In this document: positions 9,150-18,229 of the stretch, piece by piece
How positions within the stretch are numbered: the first letter of the stretch is position 1
Layout: the number at the start of each line of letters is the position of its first letter
NCBI RefSeq assembly: GCF_016765655.2
Contig: NZ_CP086107.1
Coordinates: 186,001 to 250,000, forward strand
Length of the DNA stretch: 64,000 bases
Source of the DNA: Skermanella mucosa
GTDB taxonomy: Bacteria; Pseudomonadota; Alphaproteobacteria; Azospirillales; Azospirillaceae
Reading direction: 5' to 3'
Made by a program: the position numbers and the translations under genes
The notes under the pieces: generated by a model
What the model was told of the DNA's origin: nothing
Databases searched by the model: none
The model's input: the letters and a program-made list of their open reading frames with translations, nothing else

Positions 9150-10064
9150 TTAACGCAATCCGCTGTAGTCTCCGGCGTCGCGGTATCGTACGTGATTGAT
9201 CAGGGCGCGCAACTTGGGCGGGAGATTCCGGCGGTCCGCGAAGTAGAGGTAAAAGCCCTGGAACGGTGGGCAGTATTCCTCCAGCAGCGGCACCAGTTCC
9301 CCCCGATCGAGATACGGCCGGAACGTCTCCTCCATGCCGAAGGTCAGGCCGCCTCCGGCGCATGCTGTCCGCACCATCAGCCACATGTCGTTCGTCGTGA
9401 TCCTCGGGTTGACCGCCACGTCGAACTCCCGGCCATCCTCCTCGAATTCCCAACGGTAGGGCGCCATTCCCGGTGCGGGGCGCCAGCCGATACAGGAGTA
9501 TCGCGGAAGCTCGATCGGGTGAGACGGCGCGCCGAAGCGCTCCAGGTATGAAGGAGCGGCGACGACCAGCTGGCGCTGGTCACCCGAGACCGCCACCGCG
9601 ATCATGTCCTGCTCGATCACTTCGCCAAGCCGGACGCCGGCATCATAACCCTCCGCGACGATGTCGAACTCCTCGTCCGTCACGGTGACATCCAGCAGCA
9701 CGCCGGGATGAGCATCCGCGAAGCTCGAAAGCAGCGGGCCGGAGATGAACCGTTCGGCGATCGAGGAGACCGCGAGCCGCAGCAGCCCCGTCGGCTTCGC
9801 CTCACGGTCCCGGGCGGCGTCGAGCGCGGTCTCGACTTCGGCGATGGCCGGGGCGATACGGCGGTGGAGTTGGGCGCCGGCCTCGGTGAGGCTGACGCTG
9901 CGCGTCGTGCGCTGGACAAGGGCCACGCCCAGCCGATCCTCCAGTCGCCGGACCGCCTGGCTCACCGCGGAACGGGTCACGCCCATCCGCTCCGCTGCGG
10001 CGCGAAAACTCCTGGCATCCGCGACCGCCAGGAAGACGGAAACGAGGTTCAGGTCGGTGCTCAT
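9150..10064 (-). CDS. LysR-family transcriptional regulator
   Basis: A 304-residue LysR regulator. The N-terminal winged HTH (residues 4-62) has the standard pattern: FLAVADARSFRAAAERMGV, then SAVSQAVRRLEDRLG and LVQRTTRSVSLTEAG. A LysR_substrate co-inducer domain follows (about 90-295). It is transcribed away from the aldo/keto reductase at 10165 with 100 bp between starts, the classic arrangement for a LysR protein controlling its neighbour. The C-terminal domain resembles regulators (PA0477/AaeR-like) that respond to small aromatics or electrophiles, but the inducer is not evident. Confidence 0.92.
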   Translation of the reverse strand: MSTDLNLVSVFLAVADARSFRAAAERMGVTRSAVSQAVRRLEDRLGVALVQRTTRSVSLTEAGAQLHRRIAPAIAEVETALDAARDREAKPTGLLRLAVSSIAERFISGPLLSSFADAHPGVLLDVTVTDEEFDIVAEGYDAGVRLGEVIEQDMIAVAVSGDQRQLVVAAPSYLERFGAPSHPIELPRYSCIGWRPAPGMAPYRWEFEEDGREFDVAVNPRITTNDMWLMVRTACAGGGLTFGMEETFRPYLDRGELVPLLEEYCPPFQGFYLYFADRRNLPPKLRALINHVRYRDAGDYSGLR

Positions 10065-10164
10065 TGGTTAGCGGCTCTTACCAAGCTGTTCAGGACTGGG
10101 CAAATTGTCTCACGTATCGCCCCGATGTACCTGTGTCTCCGACGAAACTTGGGAGACAGGGACG
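10065..10164. promoter_or_regulatory. Divergent promoter region, LysR / aldo-keto reductase
   Basis: These 100 bp separate two divergent start codons and must hold both promoters and the LysR site. A LysR-type T-N11-A box would be expected; several candidates fit (for example within the AATTGTCTCACGTATCG stretch near 10100), so no single one is called. Confidence 0.5.
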
Positions 10165-11226
10165 ATGACTTCTCTGGACAGTTACCGCCTTCTTGGCCGC
10201 TCCGGCCTCCGGGTATCGCCGATGGCGCTCGGTACCATGACTTTCGGCCAGGACTGGGGTTGGGGCGCCGACGCGGGAGAAGCCCGCCGGATCTTCGACC
10301 TTTATGTCGAGCGCGGCGGCAACTTCATCGATACGGCGGTGAACTACACGGAGGGTGCCTCCGAGCGCATCACGGGCGGTTTCATCAAGGAAAAGCGCGG
10401 CCGCATCGTGCTCGCGACCAAGTTCACCATGGCGCGGGAGCCAGGCAACCCCAATTCCGGCGGCAACCATCGGCTCAACATGGTGCGCTCGGTGGAACAG
10501 AGCCTGCGGCAGCTCGACACCGACCGCATCGACCTGCTGTACCTGCACGCCTGGGACATGACGACACGGCCCGACGAGGTGATGCGCGGGCTCGACGATC
10601 TCGTCAAATCGGGCAAGATCCACTATGCCGGAATCTGCAACACGCCGGCTTGGCGCGTCGCCCAGATGCAGGCGATGGCCGATCTGCGCGGCTGGTCGCC
10701 TTTCGTGGCGCTCCAGATCGAGTACAGCCTGGTCGAGCGCACGGTCGAGCATGAGCTCATCCCGATGGCGGAGGCGCTGGGCATGGGCGTGCTCCCCTGG
10801 TCGCCGCTCGGCGGCGGCGTGCTGACCGGCAAATATGCCCGGTCCGATGTCAAGGACTCGCGCGATGCGGCCGTGTCGCAGACACGCAAGGGGGTGATCG
10901 CCTCGTCCGGGCACCTCAATGAGCGGTCGATCGGCATCGCCGAAGCGGTGCGGGCCGTCGCCGAGGAGATCGGGGCGACCCCGTCCCAGGTGGCGATCGC
11001 CTGGACCCTCGCGAATCCCGCGGTTGCCTCGCCAATCATGGGTGCGCGCACGCTCGCGCAGGCGGAGGACAATCTCGGCGCCCTCGACCTGGCTCTTTCC
11101 CCCGATCATATCGAACGGCTTGATCAGGCGAGCGCGCCGGACCCGATCTTCCCCACCCGCTTCGTCGGCCGGCCGATGGTCCGGCAACTCATCTTCGGCG
11201 GCGCGTCCGTCGGCCGCCCAGGCTGA
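10165..11226 (+). CDS. Aldo/keto reductase
   Basis: NADPH-dependent oxidoreductase of 353 residues, cytoplasmic (alpha/beta)8 barrel. The catalytic tetrad is visible: Asp and Tyr in FIDTAVNYTEG, Lys in IVLATKF, His in DLLYLHAWD. The C-terminal cofactor segment reads ASPIMGARTLAQAEDNLGAL. ATG 10165 is preceded by GGGAGACAGG; this fits the AKR N-terminus (YRLLGRSGLRVSPMALGTM). It probably reduces an aldehyde or ketone and is likely controlled by the divergent LysR. Closest in style to the YajO/Tas-like AKR group; the true substrate is unknown. Confidence 0.93.
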   Translation: MTSLDSYRLLGRSGLRVSPMALGTMTFGQDWGWGADAGEARRIFDLYVERGGNFIDTAVNYTEGASERITGGFIKEKRGRIVLATKFTMAREPGNPNSGGNHRLNMVRSVEQSLRQLDTDRIDLLYLHAWDMTTRPDEVMRGLDDLVKSGKIHYAGICNTPAWRVAQMQAMADLRGWSPFVALQIEYSLVERTVEHELIPMAEALGMGVLPWSPLGGGVLTGKYARSDVKDSRDAAVSQTRKGVIASSGHLNERSIGIAEAVRAVAEEIGATPSQVAIAWTLANPAVASPIMGARTLAQAEDNLGALDLALSPDHIERLDQASAPDPIFPTRFVGRPMVRQLIFGGASVGRPG

Positions 11227-11262
11227 CGCGGTATCCGATCCAATCGAAACAAGGAGCAGGCA

Positions 11263-11790
11263 ATGGCTCACACGGCACATCCCGCATTGGCATGGTGCGT
11301 ATCCTTCGCGATGTTCTCGGCTCTCTGTTCGACCGTGGCGATCGCCGGCACCCGCGCGAGCACGGTGGAAGACCACAACAGGCGCGTCGTCATGGAAGCC
11401 TTCGATCGCTGGGCGGCAGGCGGAACATCCTTCTTCAACGAGATCGTAGACGAAAACGTCGTCTGGAGGATCGCGGGATCCGGTCCGAGCGCCGGGGTCT
11501 TCGAAGGCCGCGAGACCTTCCTGGAGGAGGCCGTCCTGCCCTTCACGACCCGGCTTTCCACCCCGGTGCGGCCGACGGCCGCGACCGTCTGGGCGGACGG
11601 CGACCATGTGATCGCCCATTGGGAAGGCAGTGCCGTTGCTCGCGACGGCAGGGGCTACAGCAACCGCTACGCCTGGATCCTGCGCATGGACGATGGGAAG
11701 GCGGTGGAGGTGACGGCCTTCCTCGATCTCGCCCCGTATGACGATGTTCTGCGGCGAATCCCGTCACCTCCCCCACCAAACGGCCCGTGA
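11263..11790 (+). CDS. Secreted SnoaL-like (NTF2-fold) protein
   Basis: A 175-residue protein with an N-terminal signal peptide (hydrophobic WCVSFAMFSALCSTVAIAG, cleavage near residue 29) followed by a SnoaL/NTF2-like cone domain: VMEAFDRWAAGGTSFFNEIV, VVWRIAGSGPSAGVFEGRETFLEE and a C-terminal ILRMDDGKAVEVTAFLDLA. An AAGGAG ribosome site lies before ATG 11263. It follows the aldo/keto reductase by 36 bp and is probably co-transcribed. NTF2-fold proteins bind or isomerise small hydrophobic molecules; the export signal is less usual for them. Function unknown. Confidence 0.82.
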   Translation: MAHTAHPALAWCVSFAMFSALCSTVAIAGTRASTVEDHNRRVVMEAFDRWAAGGTSFFNEIVDENVVWRIAGSGPSAGVFEGRETFLEEAVLPFTTRLSTPVRPTAATVWADGDHVIAHWEGSAVARDGRGYSNRYAWILRMDDGKAVEVTAFLDLAPYDDVLRRIPSPPPPNGP

Positions 11791-11829
11791 ACGGCATCGA
11801 CGGACATGGTTCCGGGGTGATCCCCAGGC

Positions 11830-11868
11830 GCCGGCAAGCGGGACGGCGGAGCCGTCCCGCTTGCCGGC
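11830..11868. terminator. Bidirectional hairpin terminator, 18-bp perfect stem
   Basis: An 18-bp perfect inverted repeat (11830-11847 with 11851-11868; core GCAAGCGGGACGGC) around a 3-base GGA loop lies between two convergent genes that end at 11790 and 11930. Its symmetry and position suit termination from both sides, though no clear T-run follows. Confidence 0.8.
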
Positions 11869-11929
11869 ATGTTGCACGGATGGTCGGGATTGCGCAGGAG
11901 GATGGTCCGCTTCGATGCTCCGGAATCCG

Positions 11930-13339
11930 TCACTTGGCCCCGGCGATCGCCCGCGTCGCCCTTTCCTCGTTCTCCCGCGTCGCCGTCGCCAGGCTGACGA
12001 TCACCAGGACGGCGACGGAGCACGGCAGCGCGAACAGCACGCTGTTCCAGCCCAGAGGCTTGCCGAGCGCCAGTTCCCACACCAGGGTCGCCACGCCGCC
12101 GGTCAGGATCGCCGAGAGGCCGCCCGCGGGCGTCGCCTTGCGCCAGACCAGGGCGGCCAGCAGGGCCGGGGTGATGGCGGCGCCGTACATCGTGTATGAG
12201 TACATCTGCAGGGCCAGGATGGTCGGGAAGAAGGTGCCGAGCGCATAGGCCAGGACTCCCAGCCCGACGACCGCCAGCCGGTCGAACATCAGCCGGCGCT
12301 CGGGCGCCACCGTCCTGCCCATCAGGGAGCCGTGGAGGTCGTACATCACGTTCGCGGACGCCGACAGCAGGTAGGAATTGCCGGTCGTGATGATGATCGC
12401 GACGGCCGCCGCCAGCAGCATGCCGCCCAGCAGGACCGGCAGTTTCTGGTTCGCCAGCGAAAGCACCGCCGTGGCCGGGTCGATCTCGGGCAGCAGGACG
12501 GCGGCCGAGGCGGCGAGCACCAGGATGATGCCGATGGTCAGGACCGAGCCCACGAAGAAGCCGATCGCCGCGACCCGGGCCGTCCTCGGGTTCTCCGCCG
12601 CGGAGAACCGCTGGTAGACGTTCTGGTCGCCCAGCAGCAGCAGGAACAAGGGCAGGAAGTAGCCGAGCATCTGCGGTACGGTGAGGCCGCCGGTGATGGT
12701 CTGCTTGGCCTCGGGAAGGGCCGCGATCATGCCGTCCAGCCCGCCCGTCTGCGACAGGATCAGCGGCACCGCGGCGATCAGCGAGACCAGGATGAAGATG
12801 GCGCTGATGAAGTCCGTGTAGGCTACGGACACCAGGCCGCCGATCGTGGCGAGGAAGATGATGATGGCCGCCGCGATCAGCGTCGCCTGCCACTCCGGGA
12901 TGCCCGTCGTGATGTGGAGGACCTTGCCCCCGCCGATGAACTGGTAGGAGGTGATCCCGATGAAGGCGAAGAGGATGATCAGCGCCGAGACCGCGCGGGC
13001 CGCCTTGCCGTAGCGGATCTCCAGGATCTCGGGCACGGTGTAGCGCGCCGCGACGCGGACCTTGTCGGCCAGCCAGAAATACAGGATCAGCACGCCGATC
13101 GGCGTGCCGAGAAAGAAGAAGATCCCGGCGAACGGACCGTACTGGAATACGAAGCTGGCGCCGCCGACGATGGTGCCGGATCCGACGAAGGTCGCCAGCA
13201 GCGTGCCGGCCAGCACGGCCTTGGACAGGCTGCGTCCGGCCACCATGAAGTCGTCGCTGTCCTTGACCAGCTTGCGCATGATGTAGACGCCGAACACGCA
13301 CACGAAGAGCAGGTACGCGGCGATGATTACGATCTGCAT
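11930..13339 (-). CDS. Sodium:solute symporter (SSS family)
   Basis: An inner-membrane sodium-coupled transporter of 469 residues with about 12-13 hydrophobic segments. The family-typical N-terminus is YIMRKLVKDSDDFMVAGRSL followed by GSGTIVGGASF. The start MQIVIIAAYLLF at 13339 is chosen because it opens directly with the first membrane helix; in-frame codons upstream would add a hydrophilic extension that overlaps the operator-like repeat. It is divergent from an amidohydrolase (13468), suggesting that the imported compound is the hydrolase substrate. Closest to the pantothenate/proline-type SSS members; substrate unknown. Confidence 0.9.
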   Translation of the reverse strand: MQIVIIAAYLLFVCVFGVYIMRKLVKDSDDFMVAGRSLSKAVLAGTLLATFVGSGTIVGGASFVFQYGPFAGIFFFLGTPIGVLILYFWLADKVRVAARYTVPEILEIRYGKAARAVSALIILFAFIGITSYQFIGGGKVLHITTGIPEWQATLIAAAIIIFLATIGGLVSVAYTDFISAIFILVSLIAAVPLILSQTGGLDGMIAALPEAKQTITGGLTVPQMLGYFLPLFLLLLGDQNVYQRFSAAENPRTARVAAIGFFVGSVLTIGIILVLAASAAVLLPEIDPATAVLSLANQKLPVLLGGMLLAAAVAIIITTGNSYLLSASANVMYDLHGSLMGRTVAPERRLMFDRLAVVGLGVLAYALGTFFPTILALQMYSYTMYGAAITPALLAALVWRKATPAGGLSAILTGGVATLVWELALGKPLGWNSVLFALPCSVAVLVIVSLATATRENEERATRAIAGAK

Positions 13340-13368
13340 GTCTCGGATCTCCCGGATTGCCACCCCAA

Positions 13369-13406
13369 GGTTTCGCTCGATTTCGAAACTTATCGAAAGC
13401 GAAACC
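13369..13406. promoter_or_regulatory. Operator-like phased inverted repeats between symporter and amidohydrolase
   Basis: GGTTTCGCT (13369-13377) is perfectly complementary to AGCGAAACC (13398-13406). Between them lies the palindrome TTTCGAAA (13381-13388). The half-site TTTCG recurs 10 bp apart (13371, 13381) and CGAAA recurs 10 bp apart (13384, 13394), so copies sit on one face of the helix. The element lies between divergent starts at 13339 and 13468. It looks like a repressor or activator site for both genes; no regulator gene is adjacent. Confidence 0.65.
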
Positions 13407-13467
13407 GTTGGAATCGGACTTGGTGGCATCACTGGCCGCCCGATTTTCCCGGAATCGGAGAAGCATC

Positions 13468-14712
13468 GTGTCCGTCGTGATTTTCAAGGATTGCACCGTG
13501 TTCGACGGGACCAGCGCGGATCTTCGCGACGGCATGAGCGTCGTCGTGGAGAACGACCGGATCCAGGAGGTCGCCGACCGGCCGGTCGGGGTCGATGGCG
13601 CGCGCGTCATCGAGGCGAAGGGCAAGACCCTGATGCCGGGCCTGATCGATGCCCATTTCCACGCGATCGCCGCCGATCCCGACCTGGGCAAGCTCGAGAA
13701 CATGCCGAAGATGCTGCTGGCCCAGCATGCCCGCCGATTCCTCGAGGCGGCGCTTCACCGCGGCTTCACCTCCCTGCGGGACGCCGGCGGGGCGGACTAC
13801 GGGCTGGCGCTCGCGACGGAGCATGGCCTGATCGACGGGCCGCGCCTGTTCTTCGCCGGCCGTGCCCTGACCCAGACCGGAGGGCACGGCGACTTCCGGT
13901 CCTACGAGGACGGCTCGTCGCTCAGCCTGTGCATGTGCTGCCGCGGCGGCGCCGCCCTGGCCCAGGTGGCGGACGGGGTCACGGAGGTGCGAAAGGCTGC
14001 GCGCGAGGAGCTGCGCCGCGGCGCCACCCAGATCAAGATCATGGCGTCCGGCGGCGTCGCCTCGCCCAGCGATCCGATCGACAATCTCCAATATTCCGAC
14101 GAGGAGATCGCGGCCGCCGTGTGGGAGGCGCAGTCCTGGGGGAAATACGTGATGGCCCACGCCTACACGCCCCAGTCGATCACGCGCTGCCTGAACCACG
14201 GCGTCCGGAGCATCGAACATGCCAACCTGATCGACGAGGCGACCGCGACGCTGGCGGCACGGAAGGAAGCGTTCGTCGTCCCGACGCTGGTGACCTACGA
14301 CGCGCTGAACCGGTTCGGCGCCGGTTTGGGATTCCCGCAGGTCAGCCTGGACAAGCTTCAGGTGGTTCTGTCCGCCGGTCTCAAGTCCCTCGAAGTGTTG
14401 CGCCGGGCGGGGGTCAGGACCGGATTCGGGACCGACCTGCTGGGCGACATGCACCAGCACCAGTCATCCGAGTTCTCCATCCGGCGCGAGGTCATGAGCG
14501 CCGCCGAGATCCTGATCTCGGCGACTTCGGTGAACGCGGCCCTTGTCCAGAGGGAAGGCGAGCTGGGGGTGGTCCGCGCGGGGGCGCTCGCCGACCTCCT
14601 GCTGGTCGATGGCAACCCGCTTGAAGACATCAACCTGCTGGAGCATCACGGTCGCAATCTGGCGATCGTGATGAAGAACGGCAGGATCTACAAGGATGCG
14701 CTGGCCGCTTGA
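13468..14712 (+). CDS. Metal-dependent amidohydrolase (imidazolonepropionase-like)
   Basis: A 414-residue cytoplasmic hydrolase of the amidohydrolase superfamily. Metal ligands are visible: HxH in GLIDAHFHAI, Lys in IKIMASGGVASP, His in MAHAYTPQS, His in SIEHANLID and Asp in TGFGTDLLG. The small beta domain is formed by both ends (FKDCTVFDGTSADLRDG and ADLLLVDGNPLEDINLL). GTG 13468 is used because GGAG lies 8 bases upstream and the family N-terminus begins there. Members act on Xaa-Pro dipeptides, organophosphates, or cyclic amides and ureas. The divergent symporter may import its substrate. Confident on family, not on substrate. Confidence 0.9.
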   Translation: MSVVIFKDCTVFDGTSADLRDGMSVVVENDRIQEVADRPVGVDGARVIEAKGKTLMPGLIDAHFHAIAADPDLGKLENMPKMLLAQHARRFLEAALHRGFTSLRDAGGADYGLALATEHGLIDGPRLFFAGRALTQTGGHGDFRSYEDGSSLSLCMCCRGGAALAQVADGVTEVRKAAREELRRGATQIKIMASGGVASPSDPIDNLQYSDEEIAAAVWEAQSWGKYVMAHAYTPQSITRCLNHGVRSIEHANLIDEATATLAARKEAFVVPTLVTYDALNRFGAGLGFPQVSLDKLQVVLSAGLKSLEVLRRAGVRTGFGTDLLGDMHQHQSSEFSIRREVMSAAEILISATSVNAALVQREGELGVVRAGALADLLLVDGNPLEDINLLEHHGRNLAIVMKNGRIYKDALAA

Positions 14713-14732
14713 CGCCGCTTGACGCCGCTTGA
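14704..14732 (+). repeat. 10-bp tandem repeat across the amidohydrolase stop codon
   Basis: GCCGCTTGAC occurs almost three times in tandem (14704, 14714, 14724; the last copy lacks its final base). The first copy contains the TGA stop of the amidohydrolase. It is probably a slippage product with no function, but each copy supplies a TGA. Confidence 0.6.
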
Positions 14733-14902
14733 GCCGGCCTTTCAGGATCCTCCGACGCGTCCGTACGCTTTCGGCCGAATCGTCGCGTCGATCCCGACCC
14801 GCGGATCGATCAGCAGGTGAACGCACTGATCCACTTGCCTGACGGAACGGGGCAGTCCTTATTCTCCGGGCTCGCCCCTCACTGGTTCGGACACTGGCCT
14901 AA

Positions 14903-17164
14903 ATGCGGAATGGAATGTCGGAAAGCGCAAGTCCAATTCTCGGACACGGTCCAATACATCGAAAGGAGTGGACGGATACGGGTGCCGCGATATTCGTCGT
15001 GACCGTCACGGTCTGCATGGCGGCGGTCCCGTTTTTCGGAAACAATTATTTTTACTTCTCCGATGATTTCCAGACGATGATCATGCCGGTCATGCTGGAG
15101 ATCGCCCGCCAGGTGAAGGAATGGCAGATACCGCTCGTGACCGGCCGGTCCTGGCTCGGCGGGGCGATCTCCGCCGAATACCAGTACGCGATCTGGAACC
15201 CGGTGTCCGTCTCGCTCTATGTCCTGATGGATCGCTTCGGCCGTCTTGACCAAGCCGCGGCCTTCTTCTCGATCTTCCATCTCGGCCTGCTGTCGGCCGG
15301 CATCTTCGCGCTGTGCCGCGGGCTGGGCATCCCGCGGGCGGGAGCCGTCGCCGCGGCACTGGCCGGCGGCACCGGCATGTGGGTGGTCTATTGGGGCCAG
15401 GCATGGGTGAACGCCCTGGTCGGCATCGCCTGGCTGCCCTGGGCGTCGGCCGCCCTCCTGCTGGCCTACCGCCGCACCCTCCATGTCGGACCGGCGGCGG
15501 TCGCGACCGCCCTGGCCCTGGTCAGTGGCTGGCCCTACACGGCCATCGCCCTGATTCTTGGCGCCGGCCTCGGCCTTGCCACGAGCCTCGCGCTGACCGG
15601 CCGGTTCCTGCCCTGTCTCCGGGTCGTCCTCGCCATGGGCCTGGGGGGCGCCGTCGCCGCCCCGGCGTTTCTCCCCCTGCTGTACTTTCTCCTGGACGCC
15701 TCGATGCGCTCCCACGGCGCATCGGCGGGCGTCCTGACGGCGCATTTCGAGACCCTCGCCGCCGTCAGCCTTCCGGTCTTTCCCAATGTCCTGAAGACTT
15801 TCGGCGGCGTGGACCGCATCTCGCCGTCCCCGCCGATCCATTATGTGTCCTGGTTCATCCTGCCCGTCCTGGCCAATGCGAACTGGGCGATCCTGAAGGA
15901 GAGGCGGGGAGGCCTCGGCCTCGGGCTGGTCCTGGTGGCGGCCGCCTTCGGGCTGCTGTCCATGTACGGGGCCGGCTGGTATTTCCGGTGGCCCTTCCGG
16001 CTGCTGCCCTACTACCACATCACGCTCGCCGTCCTGGCGGGATGGCTGATGACCCGGACCATGCGGGACGGGCAGGGGGCCGCGGCCTGGGGAACGGGCA
16101 GGACTGCGCTTGCCTTCGCCGTGCCCCTGGTCCTGGGGCTGTTCAACCAACCTACCCTGGGCCTTGACCAGGCGGTCCTGCTCTCGTGGATCTGCGTGCT
16201 GGTCCTGCTCACCCGGCAACTCCAGAGGTCATGGCCGGACTACTGGATAGCCGTTCCCGTCATCGGGCATGTCACCGTCTTCATCTATCTGACGTCGATC
16301 TTCCCCCACAACGACCTGGTGCCGCGATGGACGCCGCCGGTGGAGAGGCAAGCCCTGCCGGGCATCACGGAGGCTCCGGGCGTCCGGCGGCTCGCCCTTT
16401 ACCAGCCGCCCGGGCGCGACGCGTCCTTCGGTTCCGGCAAGGCCCTGGACGATGCCTTCTGGTCCGAGATCATGCCGGGCAACACGCCGCTCCACCATGA
16501 CGTGGAGGCGATCAACGGCTACTCCGCCCTGGACCCCCGGGGACTGCGCCAGGCCTTCTGCATGGACTACATCGGGGCCAGCTGCCCGGACGCCGCGAAG
16601 CGGATCCTGTCCCCGGACGGGGTTACCGGGCTTTCGCTCCTGGATCTCACCCGCGTCGACCGCGTGGTCGCGCAGCGGGGGCTTCATGCCGACAGGTTCG
16701 CTTCCGCGGCCGGAGGGACCTGGGTGCGGGCCGGATCGGGGAAGCACAGCGACGTCTTCGTGAGGCGCGAACCGCTTCCCGAGCGGCCGGGCAGCGTTTC
16801 GGTCCAGCCGCCGGACATGCGGCTGCGGCTGGTCGGGAGACTGCCGGACCGCGAGTCCTATCACCTGGACCGGGGGCACGGCGGCGGCCGGATCATCTGG
16901 GCGCGGGCCTGGTACCCCGGGTACCGCGCCTTCCTGGCCGGGCGCCCCCTCGAGGTCGAGCCCGTCCTCGGGCTCCTCCCCTCCGTCGTGCTCCCCCCGG
17001 GCGAGGGGGGCGAACTGGTCCTCGACTATGTCCCGGCCGGCCTTCGGTCGGGCTTGGCGATCGCGGGCGTGGCCCTCGGGCTGGCCGGCGCCCTCTCCCT
17101 CGGGTGCCTGTTCCGGGGCCGGAACGGCAGGCGCCTGGCCCGGCCTCTGCTTGAGCGGCGATGA
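14903..17164 (+). CDS. YfhO-like polytopic membrane protein
   Basis: A large integral membrane protein of up to 753 residues. About twelve hydrophobic segments fill residues 25-460, a soluble periplasmic region follows, and a last helix lies near residues 715-735. The region before the last helix has the YfhO-type beta domain ending (WARAWYPGYRAFLAGRPLEVEP … VVLPPGEGGELVLDYVP). YfhO-like proteins have a GT-C glycosyltransferase fold and are thought to add sugars from lipid carriers to envelope polymers. No acidic DxD-type site is obvious; an early D-D pair sits in YFSDDFQT. The start is uncertain: ATG 14903 or 14915. It stands alone, so its role is open. Confidence 0.75.
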   Translation: MRNGMSESASPILGHGPIHRKEWTDTGAAIFVVTVTVCMAAVPFFGNNYFYFSDDFQTMIMPVMLEIARQVKEWQIPLVTGRSWLGGAISAEYQYAIWNPVSVSLYVLMDRFGRLDQAAAFFSIFHLGLLSAGIFALCRGLGIPRAGAVAAALAGGTGMWVVYWGQAWVNALVGIAWLPWASAALLLAYRRTLHVGPAAVATALALVSGWPYTAIALILGAGLGLATSLALTGRFLPCLRVVLAMGLGGAVAAPAFLPLLYFLLDASMRSHGASAGVLTAHFETLAAVSLPVFPNVLKTFGGVDRISPSPPIHYVSWFILPVLANANWAILKERRGGLGLGLVLVAAAFGLLSMYGAGWYFRWPFRLLPYYHITLAVLAGWLMTRTMRDGQGAAAWGTGRTALAFAVPLVLGLFNQPTLGLDQAVLLSWICVLVLLTRQLQRSWPDYWIAVPVIGHVTVFIYLTSIFPHNDLVPRWTPPVERQALPGITEAPGVRRLALYQPPGRDASFGSGKALDDAFWSEIMPGNTPLHHDVEAINGYSALDPRGLRQAFCMDYIGASCPDAAKRILSPDGVTGLSLLDLTRVDRVVAQRGLHADRFASAAGGTWVRAGSGKHSDVFVRREPLPERPGSVSVQPPDMRLRLVGRLPDRESYHLDRGHGGGRIIWARAWYPGYRAFLAGRPLEVEPVLGLLPSVVLPPGEGGELVLDYVPAGLRSGLAIAGVALGLAGALSLGCLFRGRNGRRLARPLLERR

Positions 17165-17320
17165 TGTTACCGATGTGTCACAACCGGATGCCGGGAGAAA
17201 ACGATCTGGTGAAGGATTGTGACCTGAGGAAGCATCGACAAGTGGAAGCCGTCAGCTTCGCAGAATCGAAACCGCCGCACGGCAGGGCGGAGACACGAGA
17301 GGCAGCAGGGAGGAGCAAGC

Positions 17321-17578
17321 GTGGATATGGATCTTTGGCATCTGGGAATTCTGCTTGTCCTGTCCTGGATGGCGTGGCTTAACCGGCGGGTCATCGTCTA
17401 TTACCTGCGCTCCCGACGTCTTCTTAACAGGACGATGGCCCGCTACGTCCTGCTTTCATCTTCGGATGTCGTTCTGTCGAGCCTGATCCATATAGGCGGA
17501 ATCATCGGCATCATCCTTGTGTGCGACGCATACTATAGCTGGTATGCCGGCGTGGCCGAGTACCAAGCTCCTCATTGA
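17321..17578 (+). CDS. Small membrane protein of unknown function
   Basis: An 85-residue protein with two hydrophobic stretches (about residues 7-19 and 54-73) separated by a basic loop (NRRVIVYYLRSRRLLNR). GTG 17321 has AGGAG 5 bases upstream; ATG 17327 is the alternative. Codon third positions are less G/C-rich than in neighbours. Its stop lies 15 bp from the convergent LprI/MliC gene. I do not recognise the family. Confidence 0.55.
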   Translation: MDMDLWHLGILLVLSWMAWLNRRVIVYYLRSRRLLNRTMARYVLLSSSDVVLSSLIHIGGIIGIILVCDAYYSWYAGVAEYQAPH

Positions 17579-17593
17579 GACGCTCCGGCTGCC

Positions 17594-18229
17594 TCAAGGC
17601 AGCCTCGCGCAGCGCATTTCCGGCTCACCGTATCCCCACGTCACCAGAGCCGTGTCATCCTGCTCCCGGAAACTCTCGTTGCGGCCCCGGTAACTGGTGG
17701 CCCCTCCGGCCGGCTGGCCGTACATCAACGAGACGCCGTCCCCGCGCTCGGCGATCAACGTCGGAGGATCGGTCCTGAAGAACGTCACGGCGAGCTCATC
17801 CCGCGGGTTGCCGTTGCAGGCGAAGACGGTATGGGCAGTGGCGGGAACCAGGCGATACTCCGCCTGCAGCTCGGCAATGCGGAGCCGGTAGGAATCGCGC
17901 ACGCAACCCCGCTTGTCGCTGCTCTTCCAGCAGTCGTCGCGCCCCTTGATCCAGCCGCGCTGCTCCGCCTTCAACACCGGCGGATGCTCATTCGCCGCCT
18001 TCCGGGATGCCTGCGCATAGACGTCGTCCAGCCGGCGGTCGAGGTCCGACAGTTCGCGGTCGCCGCAGACCATCTCCTCGATGCTGCCGGCCGCCGCCTT
18101 GGCGCAGGGAAAGGACGGAGCCTGGGCATGCGCCGCTCCGCCGGCGGATCCGAAGCCCGCGGCCAGCAACGCCGTTCCAAGGACGATCCGGCCGATATCG
18201 GGGCCGCGACCGATGAGGTGCCAAGTCAT
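17594..18229 (-). CDS. Periplasmic LprI-MliC double-domain protein (lysozyme-inhibitor-like)
   Basis: A 211-residue exported protein. The signal peptide covers about residues 14-36 (ending AAHAQA). An LprI-type domain follows (about 42-125: FPCAKAAAGSIEEMVCGDREL, DLDRRLDDVYAQA, then WIKGRDDCWKSSD and CVRDSY), with its paired cysteines. An MliC-like beta domain forms the C-terminus (about 137-208: VFACNGNPRDELAVTFFRT … EPEMRC). LprI and MliC are both lysozyme inhibitors in characterised bacteria, so this may protect peptidoglycan. Its ATG overlaps the stop of the dioxygenase gene (ATGA), an unexpected partner. Confidence 0.8.
   Translation of the reverse strand: MTWHLIGRGPDIGRIVLGTALLAAGFGSAGGAAHAQAPSFPCAKAAAGSIEEMVCGDRELSDLDRRLDDVYAQASRKAANEHPPVLKAEQRGWIKGRDDCWKSSDKRGCVRDSYRLRIAELQAEYRLVPATAHTVFACNGNPRDELAVTFFRTDPPTLIAERGDGVSLMYGQPAGGATSYRGRNESFREQDDTALVTWGYGEPEMRCARLP

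Noticed and set aside
14704-14732. Phase-variable tract
   Set aside because: Ten-base units lie at the stop codon; changing copy number would not alter the protein because the first TGA ends it.
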